From Streptomyces albus subsp. albus (GTDB taxonomy: Bacteria > Actinomycetota > Actinomycetes > Streptomycetales > Streptomycetaceae): 64,000 nt of DNA. Every line of letters starts with the position of its first letter. Within the stretch, counting starts at the first letter, position 1. The notes beneath the pieces were generated by a model that was given only the letters and a program-made list of their open reading frames with translations, made no database searches and was not told the origin of the DNA. Shown here piece by piece: positions 17,145 to 25,238 of this stretch. The stretch is taken from the NCBI RefSeq assembly GCF_000719865.1, contig NZ_JOID01000024.1, forward strand, positions 1-64,000, given 5' to 3'. The position numbers were made by a program, and so were the translations under genes.

Positions 17145-17384
17145 ATGGCTTTGATCAACGAATTTGAGTCACGGCCCTCTGACGCCCGGAGCGTGCACGG
17201 GCCTGTGAGCTGTGGCTACCGGGTGTTCACCATAGAGGGGCAGCGCATCCTGCAGTTGGATACCTATGGATCTCCCGAGCGGAAGATCCAGGGGAAGACC
17301 AGCCAGAGCATTCAACTGGACGCCAAATCGGCCCAAGACTTGATCAACATTCTCAAGGAATCGTTTCCCAACCTTCAAGGCTGA
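17145..17384 (+). CDS. Small conserved protein downstream of the helicase
   Basis: 79 residues from MALINEFESRPSD. The core reads SCGYRVFTIEGQRILQLDTYGS, then KTSQSIQLDAKSAQDLINIL, a compact beta-rich piece followed by a helix. Similar small proteins turn up beside restriction and helicase genes, sometimes mislabelled methionyl-tRNA formyltransferase, although 79 residues cannot hold that enzyme; this comparison is from memory. It follows the helicase gene in the same direction. A single-stranded nucleic-acid or regulatory partner role is possible but unproven. Confidence 0.65.
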   Translation: MALINEFESRPSDARSVHGPVSCGYRVFTIEGQRILQLDTYGSPERKIQGKTSQSIQLDAKSAQDLINILKESFPNLQG

Positions 17385-17408
17385 TGTTCCTGTTGGAGGA
17401 CAGGTGCG

Positions 17409-17597
17409 GTGGACAGTCGACATAGCCAAGTCGACGTCCGGGTTCGCCGGGACTGCACCCTGAACTGTGGATCTCTCACCTCGCGTGCAGCGGTGCACCG
17501 CAGCGCAGGATGGCCCGAGCAGAAGGACGCCACAGGCCGTCTGCGGCTGCAGATCCGCGGACAAATCGACACGACGCCGGGTGACGAGGTGCACTGA
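17409..17597 (+). CDS. Possible 62-residue ORF of unknown nature
   Basis: A GTG with GGAGGACAG nine bases upstream opens a 62-codon frame 24 bases after the small partner gene and ends exactly where the convergent ATPase gene ends. The product contains two close cysteines (RDCTLNCGSL) and no recognisable domain. The ribosome site is the only real support; it may be non-coding. Confidence 0.3.
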   Translation: MDSRHSQVDVRVRRDCTLNCGSLTSRAAVHRSAGWPEQKDATGRLRLQIRGQIDTTPGDEVH

Positions 17598-18347
17598 TTA
17601 GGTATCAGTTCCTGGTGTGGTGACGAGATACGCCACATCGGTTTCATGAGCTGGCAGCCCGTCTCGCCGCTCGCCTCGGCCTTCAGTGTGCCCGCACTTC
17701 CCCGACGGCCGGGTCGCCTCGCCCGCTTCGGTCCAGGAGGACGCCAGACGCTCGACGATGCTCACGCCATCACCACCCCGTGCTGCGCAGCAGTGCAGGA
17801 GATCCGACATGAGGGCGAAGGCGAGTTCCTCCATCAACGGCAGACTGCGGGGCGGGGAGGAGAAGGAGACACGGACGCCGGCCGCGTCGCAGTAGCTCTG
17901 CAGCGCTGCCGTGGCGCGGTCAACACGGCTGCGGTCATACGCGGGCACGAGCACGAACTCGCACCAGACCACCTTGCCGGCAGAAGTGAGCGCCGCGGCA
18001 CAGTCGGACGCCATCGCGGCGATCAGATGCAGTCCGCGGCCGCACTCGCTGTCGCAGTCCGCGTCCCTCAGCACTGGCAGCTCGCGACTCTCGTCGTGCA
18101 CTTCGACGCGTACCCGGTCGGGGAGCTGCTCAAGGATGAGCGTCGCCGCCGATCCTGCTCCGACGTGTTTGATGACGTTGGTGACCAGCTCGGTGACAGT
18201 CAGCTGAATTTCCTCAGCCAGCGCCGGCATATCCCACTGTGCAAGTTGTTCTCTGACCAGCGATCGCAGTTTTTGCAGCTGAGTCGCCTCAGCCGCAAAC
18301 ACGATGACAGACCGGGTGCGGGTCTCCGCGGCCCCGAGTTCCAGCAT
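17598..18347 (-). CDS. HATPase_c_2 ATP-binding regulator divergent to an XRE gene
   Basis: 249 residues; ATG preceded by GGGGGGAGAGGC. GHKL motifs are clear: N-box TVTELVTNVIKHVG (about 50-63), G1 VRVEVHDES (about 79-87), G2 CGRGLHLIAAMASD (about 102-115), then KVVWCEF. The C-terminal 100 residues form an extra helical region ending in a charged tail. It is transcribed away from the DUF5753-type XRE gene at 18567, the arrangement seen for anti-sigma-like proteins in WhiJ-type loci. It probably works with that XRE/DUF397 set. Confidence 0.82.
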   Translation of the reverse strand: MLELGAAETRTRSVIVFAAEATQLQKLRSLVREQLAQWDMPALAEEIQLTVTELVTNVIKHVGAGSAATLILEQLPDRVRVEVHDESRELPVLRDADCDSECGRGLHLIAAMASDCAAALTSAGKVVWCEFVLVPAYDRSRVDRATAALQSYCDAAGVRVSFSSPPRSLPLMEELAFALMSDLLHCCAARGGDGVSIVERLASSWTEAGEATRPSGKCGHTEGRGERRDGLPAHETDVAYLVTTPGTDT

Positions 18348-18566
18348 GCCTCTCCCCCCCGGGCGCTGCGGCTGTCAGCCGACACCTCGCCCTGGGTCAC
18401 GTCCCCGTGCTGACGCAGAAAGAATGGCAGTGAGAACTCTCTTCATGTAACTTCTCACGGACTTCCCACCCGCACGAGTGAACGCGGTGGATGCCGGTCG
18501 CCGAGCCCCATAGCCTGCTCAGCGTCCACGAGCGATGAAGCAGCCAAGCTCCCTGGGAGACAACCG

Positions 18567-19412
18567 TTGGCAGCGAAAGCCACCACACGCCGCCGTCAGC
18601 TCGGCGCCATGATGCGAAAGCTGCGGGCGCGCAACGGCATGACGCTGGAGGAGGCGGGCCGGCTGGTCGGGGTGTCCAAGGCGACCATCAGCCGCTACGA
18701 GACTCAGCAGGGTCCGGTCAAGTGGCTTGTGGTGGAAGCGCTCTGCCGGGAGTACGGCGCCAGTGACGCGGAACGGCAAGCGGTCGTCGCACTGGCCAAG
18801 GAAGCGAAGCAGCAGAACTGGTGGCACTCCTTCGCCGACTACCTTCCAGAAAGCGCCAGTCTTCTCCTGACGCTCGAAGATGAGGCGGTACGCGAAGACC
18901 ACTTCGCCTGTGTCTACGTTCCCGGACTGCTCCAGACCCGGAGCTACGCCGAGGCCGTACAGCACGCCTCGGAGATGCGACGTCCTCCGGAGGAGATCGA
19001 GCAGCTCGTCAACCTCCGCATCAAGCGACAGGCCATTCTGAGCAGACCGCATCCACCGCACCTGTGGGTCGTGCTGGACGAGTCGGTCCTGCGTCGCGTG
19101 GTCGGCTCCCGGGAGACGATGCGCGCACAGCTCACCCGGCTGCTGGAAGCCAACGAAGCTCCCGGCATCACGCTTCAAGTCCTGCCGTTCGCCAAGGGGG
19201 CGCACTCCGCCGCCAAGGGCAGCTTCGTCATCCTGGGCGGGCCGGAACCGTCCCTGGACGTCGTCTACGTGGAGACCCATGTGGGCTCCCTGTTCATGGA
19301 GAAGGACGAGGAGCTGGACCACTACCGGCTTGCCTTCGACTACCTGCGCGCACAAGCATTGGACATGGCCGCGTCATCGGCCTTGATCGACGAAGCCCGC
19401 AGGGAGATGTGA
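18567..19412 (+). CDS. WhiJ-like XRE regulator with DUF5753 domain
   Basis: 281 residues from a TTG preceded by GGGAGACAACCG. The N-terminal HTH (MTLEEAGRLVGVSKATISRYE) is followed by the DUF5753 effector domain: ACVYVPGLLQTRSYAEAV, RQAILSRPHPPHLWVVLDE, ITLQVLPFAKGAHSAA and DVVYVETHVGSLFMEK. This architecture defines the WhiJ/AbaA-locus family of Streptomyces developmental regulators, which pair with DUF397 proteins. The stop overlaps the next start (TGATG), and two DUF397 genes follow. Confidence 0.9.
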   Translation: MAAKATTRRRQLGAMMRKLRARNGMTLEEAGRLVGVSKATISRYETQQGPVKWLVVEALCREYGASDAERQAVVALAKEAKQQNWWHSFADYLPESASLLLTLEDEAVREDHFACVYVPGLLQTRSYAEAVQHASEMRRPPEEIEQLVNLRIKRQAILSRPHPPHLWVVLDESVLRRVVGSRETMRAQLTRLLEANEAPGITLQVLPFAKGAHSAAKGSFVILGGPEPSLDVVYVETHVGSLFMEKDEELDHYRLAFDYLRAQALDMAASSALIDEARREM

Positions 19413-19624
19413 TGCGCGCAGGACGTCAGCCCGCCATACCTGATGACGCTTGGTTCAAGTCGTCATACAGCAGCGCGGGCCCCACGGAATGTGTTGAAGC
19501 CGCCCTGCTCAGGCGCGGCACAGCGGTCCGTGATTCCAAGTCGCCCGGTCGGCAGGGGCTGTGGTTCGGACCGTCGGCATGGAGCGCGTTCACGAAGGAG
19601 CTGCGTCATGGCAATCTCGGCTGA
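19412..19624 (+). CDS. DUF397 protein 1, coupled to the XRE gene
   Basis: 70 residues. The DUF397 core is W-F-K-S-S-Y-S near residue 14, C-V-E-A-A, a short strand with VRDSKSPGR, and the closing SAWSAFTKELRHG. DUF397 proteins are small partners of WhiJ-like regulators and may release them from DNA; that function comes from studies of related loci. The ATG shares bases with the regulator stop, so the pair is co-translated. The intact motifs indicate a functional gene. Confidence 0.87.
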   Translation: MRAGRQPAIPDDAWFKSSYSSAGPTECVEAALLRRGTAVRDSKSPGRQGLWFGPSAWSAFTKELRHGNLG

Positions 19625-19718
19625 GCCCTCAAGCCCTGGCAGGCCCACAAGGCTTTCTGGAGACCCGTCGGCCTCTCAGCCGCCATCCGGATCCAGCCGC
19701 CCAGGGACCTTGAGCGGC

Positions 19719-19919
19719 ATGTCTCACCCCGTACCGACGGGCATCCAGTGGCACAAGAGCAGCTACAGCAACGGTTCCGGGGGCGAGTGCTTGGAGGTCG
19801 CCACCGTGCCCGCATCCATGCTGGTGCGCGACTCCAAGAACACGGCCGGGCCCGTGCTCGCCGTGCCTCGCGGAGAGTGGGCCGCCTTCGTCTCCGCGGT
19901 GCGCCACGGAGCGATGTGA
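19719..19919 (+). CDS. DUF397 protein 2
   Basis: 66 residues, start MSHPVPTGIQWHK. Full DUF397 pattern: WHKSSYSNGSGGECLEVA, VRDSKNTAGPVLAV, EWAAFVSAVRHGAM. It lies 94 bases after the first DUF397 gene. The two are only moderately alike, so this is an old duplication rather than a recent copy. The same frame opens further upstream (from about 19608), but those residues are Ser/Pro-rich and unsupported. Confidence 0.83.
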   Translation: MSHPVPTGIQWHKSSYSNGSGGECLEVATVPASMLVRDSKNTAGPVLAVPRGEWAAFVSAVRHGAM

Positions 19920-19973
19920 ACCGATCACCAAGGGACCCGTTGATGGTGGCTCCTGCGGCCGAGAAGCCCCGGC

Positions 19974-20462
19974 CTACCAGGTGAGTTGGAGTGAGCCGCC
20001 CACCGGCAAGGCGTGCCAGCGGTTCGCGTACTCGTCGAGGCGGGTCACGATGCGGTCGACGACCGGCGGGATTTCCTTGGCCCGCACGTAGGCCGGGAGG
20101 GTCTTGGCGTGGCCGCGGCGTACCTCCCAGACCGGGACGGCGATGCCGGCCAGTTCCTCCGAGCGCTCCATGTCGGCTCGCGCCCGCGGGGAGGACTTCG
20201 CCGGCTTCGTCTTGCGGCGGCGTGCCGCCTTGTTCCGCTCGGCGGGGTCCGCGGGCCAGAACAGGCCGTTGTCGCCGGCGGCCAGCCGCCCGTACACCCC
20301 GAGCTCGATGCCCGCCTCCGCCTCGACCAGGAAGTGCACGAGGTCGTGCGGCAGGTACGGATGTCCGCCAGGGCCGTTGCGCGGGGCCAGCGCCGCGCCG
20401 GTCTCGCGGTGCACCGCGATGTCGTAGCTCGTACCGGGGCCCTTGGTGAAGACGACACGCAT
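19974..20462 (-). CDS. Conserved hypothetical protein
   Basis: 162 residues beginning MRVVFTKGPGTSYDIAVHRETG. The N-terminal 70 residues read as a compact domain with HPYLPHDLVHFLVEAEAGIELGVYGRLAAG. The centre is highly basic (about residues 80-95, RNKAARRRKTKPAKSSPRAR), and a helical tail follows. I recognise no family; proteins with this opening are common in actinomycetes. It is transcribed toward the DUF397 genes and shares no operon. Confidence 0.65.
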   Translation of the reverse strand: MRVVFTKGPGTSYDIAVHRETGAALAPRNGPGGHPYLPHDLVHFLVEAEAGIELGVYGRLAAGDNGLFWPADPAERNKAARRRKTKPAKSSPRARADMERSEELAGIAVPVWEVRRGHAKTLPAYVRAKEIPPVVDRIVTRLDEYANRWHALPVGGSLQLTW

Positions 20463-20722
20463 GGCGGCACGTTAGGCGTCGGGCCGGCGGCCCCGCACTC
20501 CGTTTTCCACCGGCCCCGCCCGCCTCTGGCGCGCCCGGTTCGTACCCACCGTCACCTCGCGCGAGCGTGCACCGGCTGATGCCCGAGACTCGCCCCCGCG
20601 GGATGCTCTCCGCCACCCCGTCAACACAGGCTTGACTTTCTCGTTGTGGAAAGCTGCCCGCCTTGACCTGGCGATCCCGCATAGCGCAGCATCAACGCAA
20701 CAGAGAGAACCGGGGGATATCG

Positions 20723-20932
20723 ATGCTGCACAAACTGTCGGGTGACCCTGACTGCAAGAATGGCTCGTGCCCGACCCTGTGGGCCATTGAGGACACCAAG
20801 GACTACATCGTGCAGGGTTACGTCGTATCCGATCCGGATCGGCTGGCTCAACTGAATCTTCCGGACGGCGAGACCGCCGTCCTCGTCCCCGCCGCCGTAC
20901 TCGAAGAGTTCTTCCATGCTGACCGGGGATGA
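20723..20932 (+). CDS. Small protein opening a DUF6879/XRE operon
   Basis: 69 residues, ATG preceded by GGGGGAT. The sequence MLHKLSGDPDCKNGSCPTLW carries two cysteines six residues apart; the rest is KDYIVQGYVVSDPDRL and a short C-terminal helix. Proteins like this precede DUF6879 genes in many Streptomyces genomes. The stop lies inside the next gene (17-base overlap), so translation is coupled. No biochemical role is known. Confidence 0.75.
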   Translation: MLHKLSGDPDCKNGSCPTLWAIEDTKDYIVQGYVVSDPDRLAQLNLPDGETAVLVPAAVLEEFFHADRG

Positions 20933-21428
20933 GTTCGGCCGGCTCTTCGAGGAATTCCGGCGAACCGCGTTCCGGCTGGAAACCCTCAGCGTCTACGACG
21001 TGGAGGACGAGCGGGACGAGTATGCCGCCTTCCTCGCCGGAGAGCCCATGCCGCCCGAATGGAGCGACAACCCGTGGGTTCGTTCCATGACGGACCTCGG
21101 CAAGTCCGTATCGCGCGTGCACGTGCTGCGCTCTCCCCTCACCGACTACCTGCGCTATGAACTCTCCGCCTACCCGGGGAACATCACCGCCGGGGAGCAG
21201 ATCGGGATCATCGATCTCGCGGAGAAGGAAGTCACCGGTCTGCCGGATCACGACTTCTGGCTCTTCGATGACGAACGCGTCTATCGGATGCACTACACGT
21301 CCGACGGCAAGTTCCAGGGAGCCGAACCGCTGCCCTCGGACCGCCTCCGGGAATACCGGCGTTATCGCGACATCGCCCAGTCCCACGCGGTTCCGTTCTC
21401 CGATTACCGGAAGTCCCACCAGGCTTGA
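20916..21428 (+). CDS. DUF6879-family protein
   Basis: 170 residues, MLTGDEFGRLFEEFRRTAFRLETLSVYDV. The family pattern continues with a charged central segment, VHVLRSPLTDYLRYELSAYPGN, then DLAEKEVTGLPDHDFWLFDDERVYRMHY and a helical end. DUF6879 proteins accompany XRE-DUF5753 regulators in Streptomyces; their action is unknown. The gene starts inside its predecessor and its stop overlaps the next start as TTGA, so the three are one coupled operon. Confidence 0.82.
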   Translation: MLTGDEFGRLFEEFRRTAFRLETLSVYDVEDERDEYAAFLAGEPMPPEWSDNPWVRSMTDLGKSVSRVHVLRSPLTDYLRYELSAYPGNITAGEQIGIIDLAEKEVTGLPDHDFWLFDDERVYRMHYTSDGKFQGAEPLPSDRLREYRRYRDIAQSHAVPFSDYRKSHQA

Positions 21429-22267
21429 ACGACAGCCCTCAGCGAGACCTCGGTGCGGCACTGCGCGCTCTCAGAATCGCCTCCGGACGCACGGGGGATT
21501 CCGTGGCGCGCAGTGCCGCCATGTCCGCCGGCAAACTGTCGAAGATCGAGAACGGCCGGACCCTGCCGTCGGTCAGAGATGTCGAGCTGATCCTCACGGC
21601 ACTCGGGGTCTCCGAACAGGCGAAGGCCGAGTTCCTGCGGACGGCCCGGGCCACGGCCACGGAAACCACCGCATGGCGGGTGCTCAGGCGCATGGGGCCG
21701 TGGAAGCATCAGAAGGCAATCAAGGCCATTGAGGACCGGACTACTGAGCTACGCCTGTTCCAGGGGCAGTTGATCCCCGGGTTGCTGCAGACGCCCGAGT
21801 ACGTACGGGCCGTTTTCTCCGTTCCCCCTGCGCTGCCGGATGAGACGAGGGCCAAGACGGTCGCCGCGCGGCTGGAGCGTCAGAGTGTCCTGTACGACCC
21901 CCAGCGGTCTTTCCATTTCCTGATCTGCGAACACGTCCTGCGGTGGCGTATCTGCGAGTCCGCTGTCATGGCGATGCAGTTGGACCGCCTCAAGTCGCTG
22001 TCCCGGCTCCCCAACGTGGCTCTGGGCGTGCTGCCACTCAACCGCCGCATGCCCGACTTTCCCATGACCTGCTTCAGCATCCATGACGAACGACTGGTTC
22101 TTGTCGAAACATTTCATTCAGAGATCACCACGCGCGATCCGCGCGATATAGAAACGTATCTGCGGACTTTCGACGCCTTCAGCTCCGCAGCCTTGTACGG
22201 CACGGAAATGCTGAGACTGGTTTCCGGCGTGCGGGACGAGTTCTTGCGCGAACAGGAAAGATCCTAG
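21425..22267 (+). CDS. WhiJ-like XRE regulator with DUF5753 domain (second)
   Basis: 280 residues from a TTG that overlaps the DUF6879 stop by four bases. The HTH (RTGDSVARSAAMSAGKLSKIE) is followed by the DUF5753 features: FQGQLIPGLLQTPEYVRAVF, RQSVLYDPQRSFHFLICEHVL, VALGVLPLNRRMP and LVLVETFHSEI. It belongs to the same family as the gene at 18567 but is clearly diverged. A DUF397-like gene follows by 33 bases, completing the module. Confidence 0.9.
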   Translation: MNDSPQRDLGAALRALRIASGRTGDSVARSAAMSAGKLSKIENGRTLPSVRDVELILTALGVSEQAKAEFLRTARATATETTAWRVLRRMGPWKHQKAIKAIEDRTTELRLFQGQLIPGLLQTPEYVRAVFSVPPALPDETRAKTVAARLERQSVLYDPQRSFHFLICEHVLRWRICESAVMAMQLDRLKSLSRLPNVALGVLPLNRRMPDFPMTCFSIHDERLVLVETFHSEITTRDPRDIETYLRTFDAFSSAALYGTEMLRLVSGVRDEFLREQERS

Positions 22268-22300
22268 AGAATTCACCATTCCGGGATCCATGATGGCCGC

Positions 22301-22549
22301 ATGACTGAACAACACAACTCCAGGACATCCGAGATGTACGACCTCCCCCTCACGGGTGCCGTCTTCTCGAAGGCCTGTGGCGGCAATACCCATCCGGACG
22401 GCGAGTCCTGTGTGACGCTCGCCAAGGTCGGTGAGAACGTGTGGGCCCTCGGTGACAGCAAGCGGCCGGAGGCCGAGCCGCTGCGGTTCACCACGGACGA
22501 GCTCCTGGCGGCCGGTATCGAGCCGGCGCGCTTCGGGCTCTCCGCGTAG
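22301..22549 (+). CDS. DUF397-like protein of the second module
   Basis: 82 residues. After a polar N-terminus, GAVFSKACGGNTHPDGESCVTLAKVGENVWALGDSK follows the DUF397 plan (short aromatic start, conserved Cys, VWALGDSK in place of VRDSK), and the closing FTTDELLAAGIEPARFG replaces the usual EW-x-x-F-V helix. It is a diverged member. Its place directly after an XRE-DUF5753 gene supports the assignment. Confidence 0.72.
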   Translation: MTEQHNSRTSEMYDLPLTGAVFSKACGGNTHPDGESCVTLAKVGENVWALGDSKRPEAEPLRFTTDELLAAGIEPARFGLSA

Positions 22550-22717
22550 CAGGTCCCGCACGGTCTCCTCGCCGTTCTCCACTGCCCGTGCCGGTCACGC
22601 CCGTTCCGCCCGTCGTCGTTGGAGCCCTTCATGGGGCCCGTTCATACGGCGGCTTAGGTGCGGCGTGGCGGGCACGGTGGAGGCCCGGCGAGAGACCCCT
22701 CCGGAAAGCGAACTGCC

Positions 22718-23293
22718 GTGCACTTTCACGGATATCTGTGGGTTGGCGAGAAAGCCGAATTCGACAGGGAGTCCCGGCGGCGGCTGCCCGTCGAGCCGTG
22801 GCCCGGCGCCGATCCCGACGCGAGCGCCCAGCGGGTGGCCCTGCACCGCACGTTGACGGAGGAGTTCCTGCGTTCGCCGCTGCCGCCCATCGAGGTGGCG
22901 CTCTGGCTGCTCAAGCCGGCCCAACTGGTGGCCGGTTCCTGGGACGGGGCGGAGAGCGCCGCGGCTTGGCTCGGGGCGCGGCTGGAGGAGTACGCGCCGC
23001 GCTGCGAACCCCCGGTCGACGGTGGCGCCGCCCGTCTGCGTGGGCTGGTCGGCCGGCTGACCGGCACGCTGCTGCGGGGCGGGGACGTGTCCCTCGGCTA
23101 CTACCTCGGAGCACCCGCCTTTCTGTCCCTGGCCGTCGTGGCCTGCTCCCCCAATCGCGCCGCGCCGGGGCTGCCCTGCCCGGAACGAGCGGGCGACGGG
23201 GCAGACGGCCTGGCGGACGGCCGGGCGGCAGTCCGGGATGGGGGCCCGGGATTCCGTCCGGCTCCGGACTTGGGTGCGCATCCGGCCGCGTAG
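22718..23293 (+). CDS. Hypothetical protein
   Basis: 191 residues from a GTG (VHFHGYLWVGEKAEF) with GGAAAG upstream; the frame opens 20 codons earlier at 22658. The N-terminal half looks well ordered (RVALHRTLTEEFLRSPLPPIEVALWLLKPAQLVAGSWDGAESAAAWLGARLEEYAPRC in pieces), and the C-terminal third is low-complexity and probably disordered. I do not recognise a family. It converges on a lipoprotein gene. Confidence 0.6.
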   Translation: MHFHGYLWVGEKAEFDRESRRRLPVEPWPGADPDASAQRVALHRTLTEEFLRSPLPPIEVALWLLKPAQLVAGSWDGAESAAAWLGARLEEYAPRCEPPVDGGAARLRGLVGRLTGTLLRGGDVSLGYYLGAPAFLSLAVVACSPNRAAPGLPCPERAGDGADGLADGRAAVRDGGPGFRPAPDLGAHPAA

Positions 23294-23335
23294 GCGGTGC
23301 GGGGCGGTGTCCGCCCCGGCGTGGCGCGCCTCGCG

Positions 23336-24121
23336 TCAGCCGCCCACGTCCACGTTGTTGTTCGGGGCGCCGTCGCCCTCCGGCGGGAGGTCTCCCCGCT
23401 CCGGCTGCTGTCCGCCGCCGCCCGCGCCGCCCGTGCCCTCGCCGCCCGTGCCTCCCCTGTCCGGGAGCGGCGGGAGCAGGGCGTGCAGTTCCGCGTCGTC
23501 CGCCGGGCGTACGTCCCTGGCCCCGCTGCGCAGGATCCCGCGGTCGGCGCTCTCCCGGTCGGCGGTCAGCCGCACCACGTGGCCGTCCTCCGGACGGGCG
23601 TACTCGTGCGCGTCGCCCGACGTCCGGTACCAGGCGTCGCCGTCCCGCTCGCACGCCACCTTCCCGCCCCCACCGCCACCGTCCGCGAAGGAGAGAGGCG
23701 TTCGCTCGCACTCCTCCCTGTCCCGCAACGTCCCCCGGCCCACCGACAGTTGGACCGTCCCGCCGCCCGACGCGGCGACGTACATCGCCGAGAAGCCATC
23801 GCCGCCGTAGACACCGGCCGACTGCTGTGCGCGTCTGAAGCCCGGCACCTCGGCCACGTAGATCAGCTCGATCGCCGAGCCCATCCGCCGTGCCCGCTCC
23901 TCGAGTTGGGCCCTCGGCGGCACGGAGGCACCGGCTGATCCGGCTGATCCGGGCGATCCGGCGGTGGCGGGGGCGCCGGCCGCCGTGGGGGGACCTCCGT
24001 CCTCACCCGCCGGGCGCTTCGTACCGCAGCCGGTGAGAACGGCGACGGCGGTGACGGCCGTGACGGCGGCCAGGGTCAGCGGTAACAGCGTGGCACCGGT
24101 GGCGCGGCGGTCGGATGTCAT
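23336..24121 (-). CDS. Putative lipoprotein with low-complexity flanks
   Basis: About 261 residues from MTSDRRATGA; AGGA sits eight bases upstream, and an ATG three codons earlier is an alternative. The signal ends in a lipobox (VAVLTGC). After a Gly/Ala/Ser linker comes an ordered core (IELIYVAEVPGFRRAQQSAGVYG, then FSAMYVAASGGGTVQLSVGRG), and the last 50 residues are Gly-rich. The function is unknown and it has no operon partner. Confidence 0.75.
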   Translation of the reverse strand: MTSDRRATGATLLPLTLAAVTAVTAVAVLTGCGTKRPAGEDGGPPTAAGAPATAGSPGSAGSAGASVPPRAQLEERARRMGSAIELIYVAEVPGFRRAQQSAGVYGGDGFSAMYVAASGGGTVQLSVGRGTLRDREECERTPLSFADGGGGGGKVACERDGDAWYRTSGDAHEYARPEDGHVVRLTADRESADRGILRSGARDVRPADDAELHALLPPLPDRGGTGGEGTGGAGGGGQQPERGDLPPEGDGAPNNNVDVGG

Positions 24122-24363
24122 GCCTCGCATCCTGCCGCACGCGCCGGCGGCGGGGGAGTCCGCTCGCCCCGCCCGAGGGCGGGGAGTCGCCTCGGCCCCG
24201 GTGTGACGGGGCGATGGGCGCAGGCCGCGGCGGAGCCGCCGTCAGCCGGCCGGCTCCGCCGCGCCCCCCGTCGTTCAGCCGGGCGCCTCACCGTCCCCCG
24301 TTGTTCCCCGGAGGCGCCCCGCTGGGTTCCGTCGTCCTGCTGTCGTGCCTCTGTCCCGTGTGC

Positions 24364-24954
24364 TCAGTCGGGGATCAGTTCGCCGTCCTCCACATGGAAG
24401 CGGTGGACCGGTGAGCAGCCGATGGACGGGGTGATCAGCAGACTGATCTCGATCGACTCCAACTCGGCGTTGGACGTCGAGAATTCGCAGACCGCGCCGT
24501 CGCCCGTCAGCGGGAACCAGAACCAGCCGTCCCGCTCTCCGACGATCGCCCGGTCCTCCTCGGCCCAGCGGCCGCGCTCCTTGGTGAAGATGGCCAGCCG
24601 GACGGTGGCGGCCAGGCGGTCGACGCGTGAGCGCACCGCCGTCAGCGTGATCAGACGGTCGTCGCCGAGCACGGCGGCCGCGATCCGCTCCGTCCGGTGG
24701 GGACGGTAGCGGTCGGCGTCGGCGGCCCCGGTGGCCCCGACCGCCTGCGTCGTCCGCCCGGCCTCGCTCGCCGTGGCGCCGCTCGTCCCGGGCAGCAGGG
24801 CCGCGCCGCACAGGGCCGTCACGGCGAGCAGGGTGGCGGCGCGCCTGCGGGGGCCGCGGCGGCCGCGGGCCGGCTCGTCGCCGGCCGCGTGCGGCTCGGG
24901 GCGTCCCGGCTGTTCCGACTGTTCCGGCTGTCCCGGGTGGGTTCGATACCTCAT
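24364..24954 (-). CDS. Exported hypothetical protein
   Basis: 196 residues, start MRYRTHPGQPEQ with AAGGAGACAC upstream. A polar N-terminal 38 residues lead into RRRAATLLAVTALCGAALL, a long signal peptide with a possible twin-arginine n-region. The mature domain (RTERIAAAVLGDDRLITLTAVRS ... GWFWFPLTGDGAVCEF ... SPSIGC-SPVHRF) is compact with two cysteines. No family recognised. It appears to be a single-gene unit. Confidence 0.7.
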   Translation of the reverse strand: MRYRTHPGQPEQSEQPGRPEPHAAGDEPARGRRGPRRRAATLLAVTALCGAALLPGTSGATASEAGRTTQAVGATGAADADRYRPHRTERIAAAVLGDDRLITLTAVRSRVDRLAATVRLAIFTKERGRWAEEDRAIVGERDGWFWFPLTGDGAVCEFSTSNAELESIEISLLITPSIGCSPVHRFHVEDGELIPD

Positions 24955-25238
24955 GTGTCTCCTTCTCTTCGCGAGGAGCGGGCGCGGCGGTTGGACGGAA
25001 CGTCCGTACCGCCGGAAAACGCCCCTTTTCACTCCTCTGGGTTGGCAGACACATAACCGACGAATGCGGTTGCACCCGGCCACCCGAACGGAGCATTCCG
25101 GGTTTTCCGGGCTGCCTTCGGGCGGGCACGTTGCGCGGGCGGCCGGCTCCGCGCGGTGCGTACGGGCCCGGCCTCGGCGCCCGCTCCCGCCGGGCCCGCG
25201 CCGGGTGGCCTCTGCCCGCCGAGCCCCCGTCGTTCCGG

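Noticed and set aside
25040..25080. SigE-type promoter (GCAACC then GTCT) ahead of the exported protein at 24954
   Set aside because: GCAACC is present on the minus strand, but the -10 match at proper spacing is poor (TGTCTG rather than CGTC).
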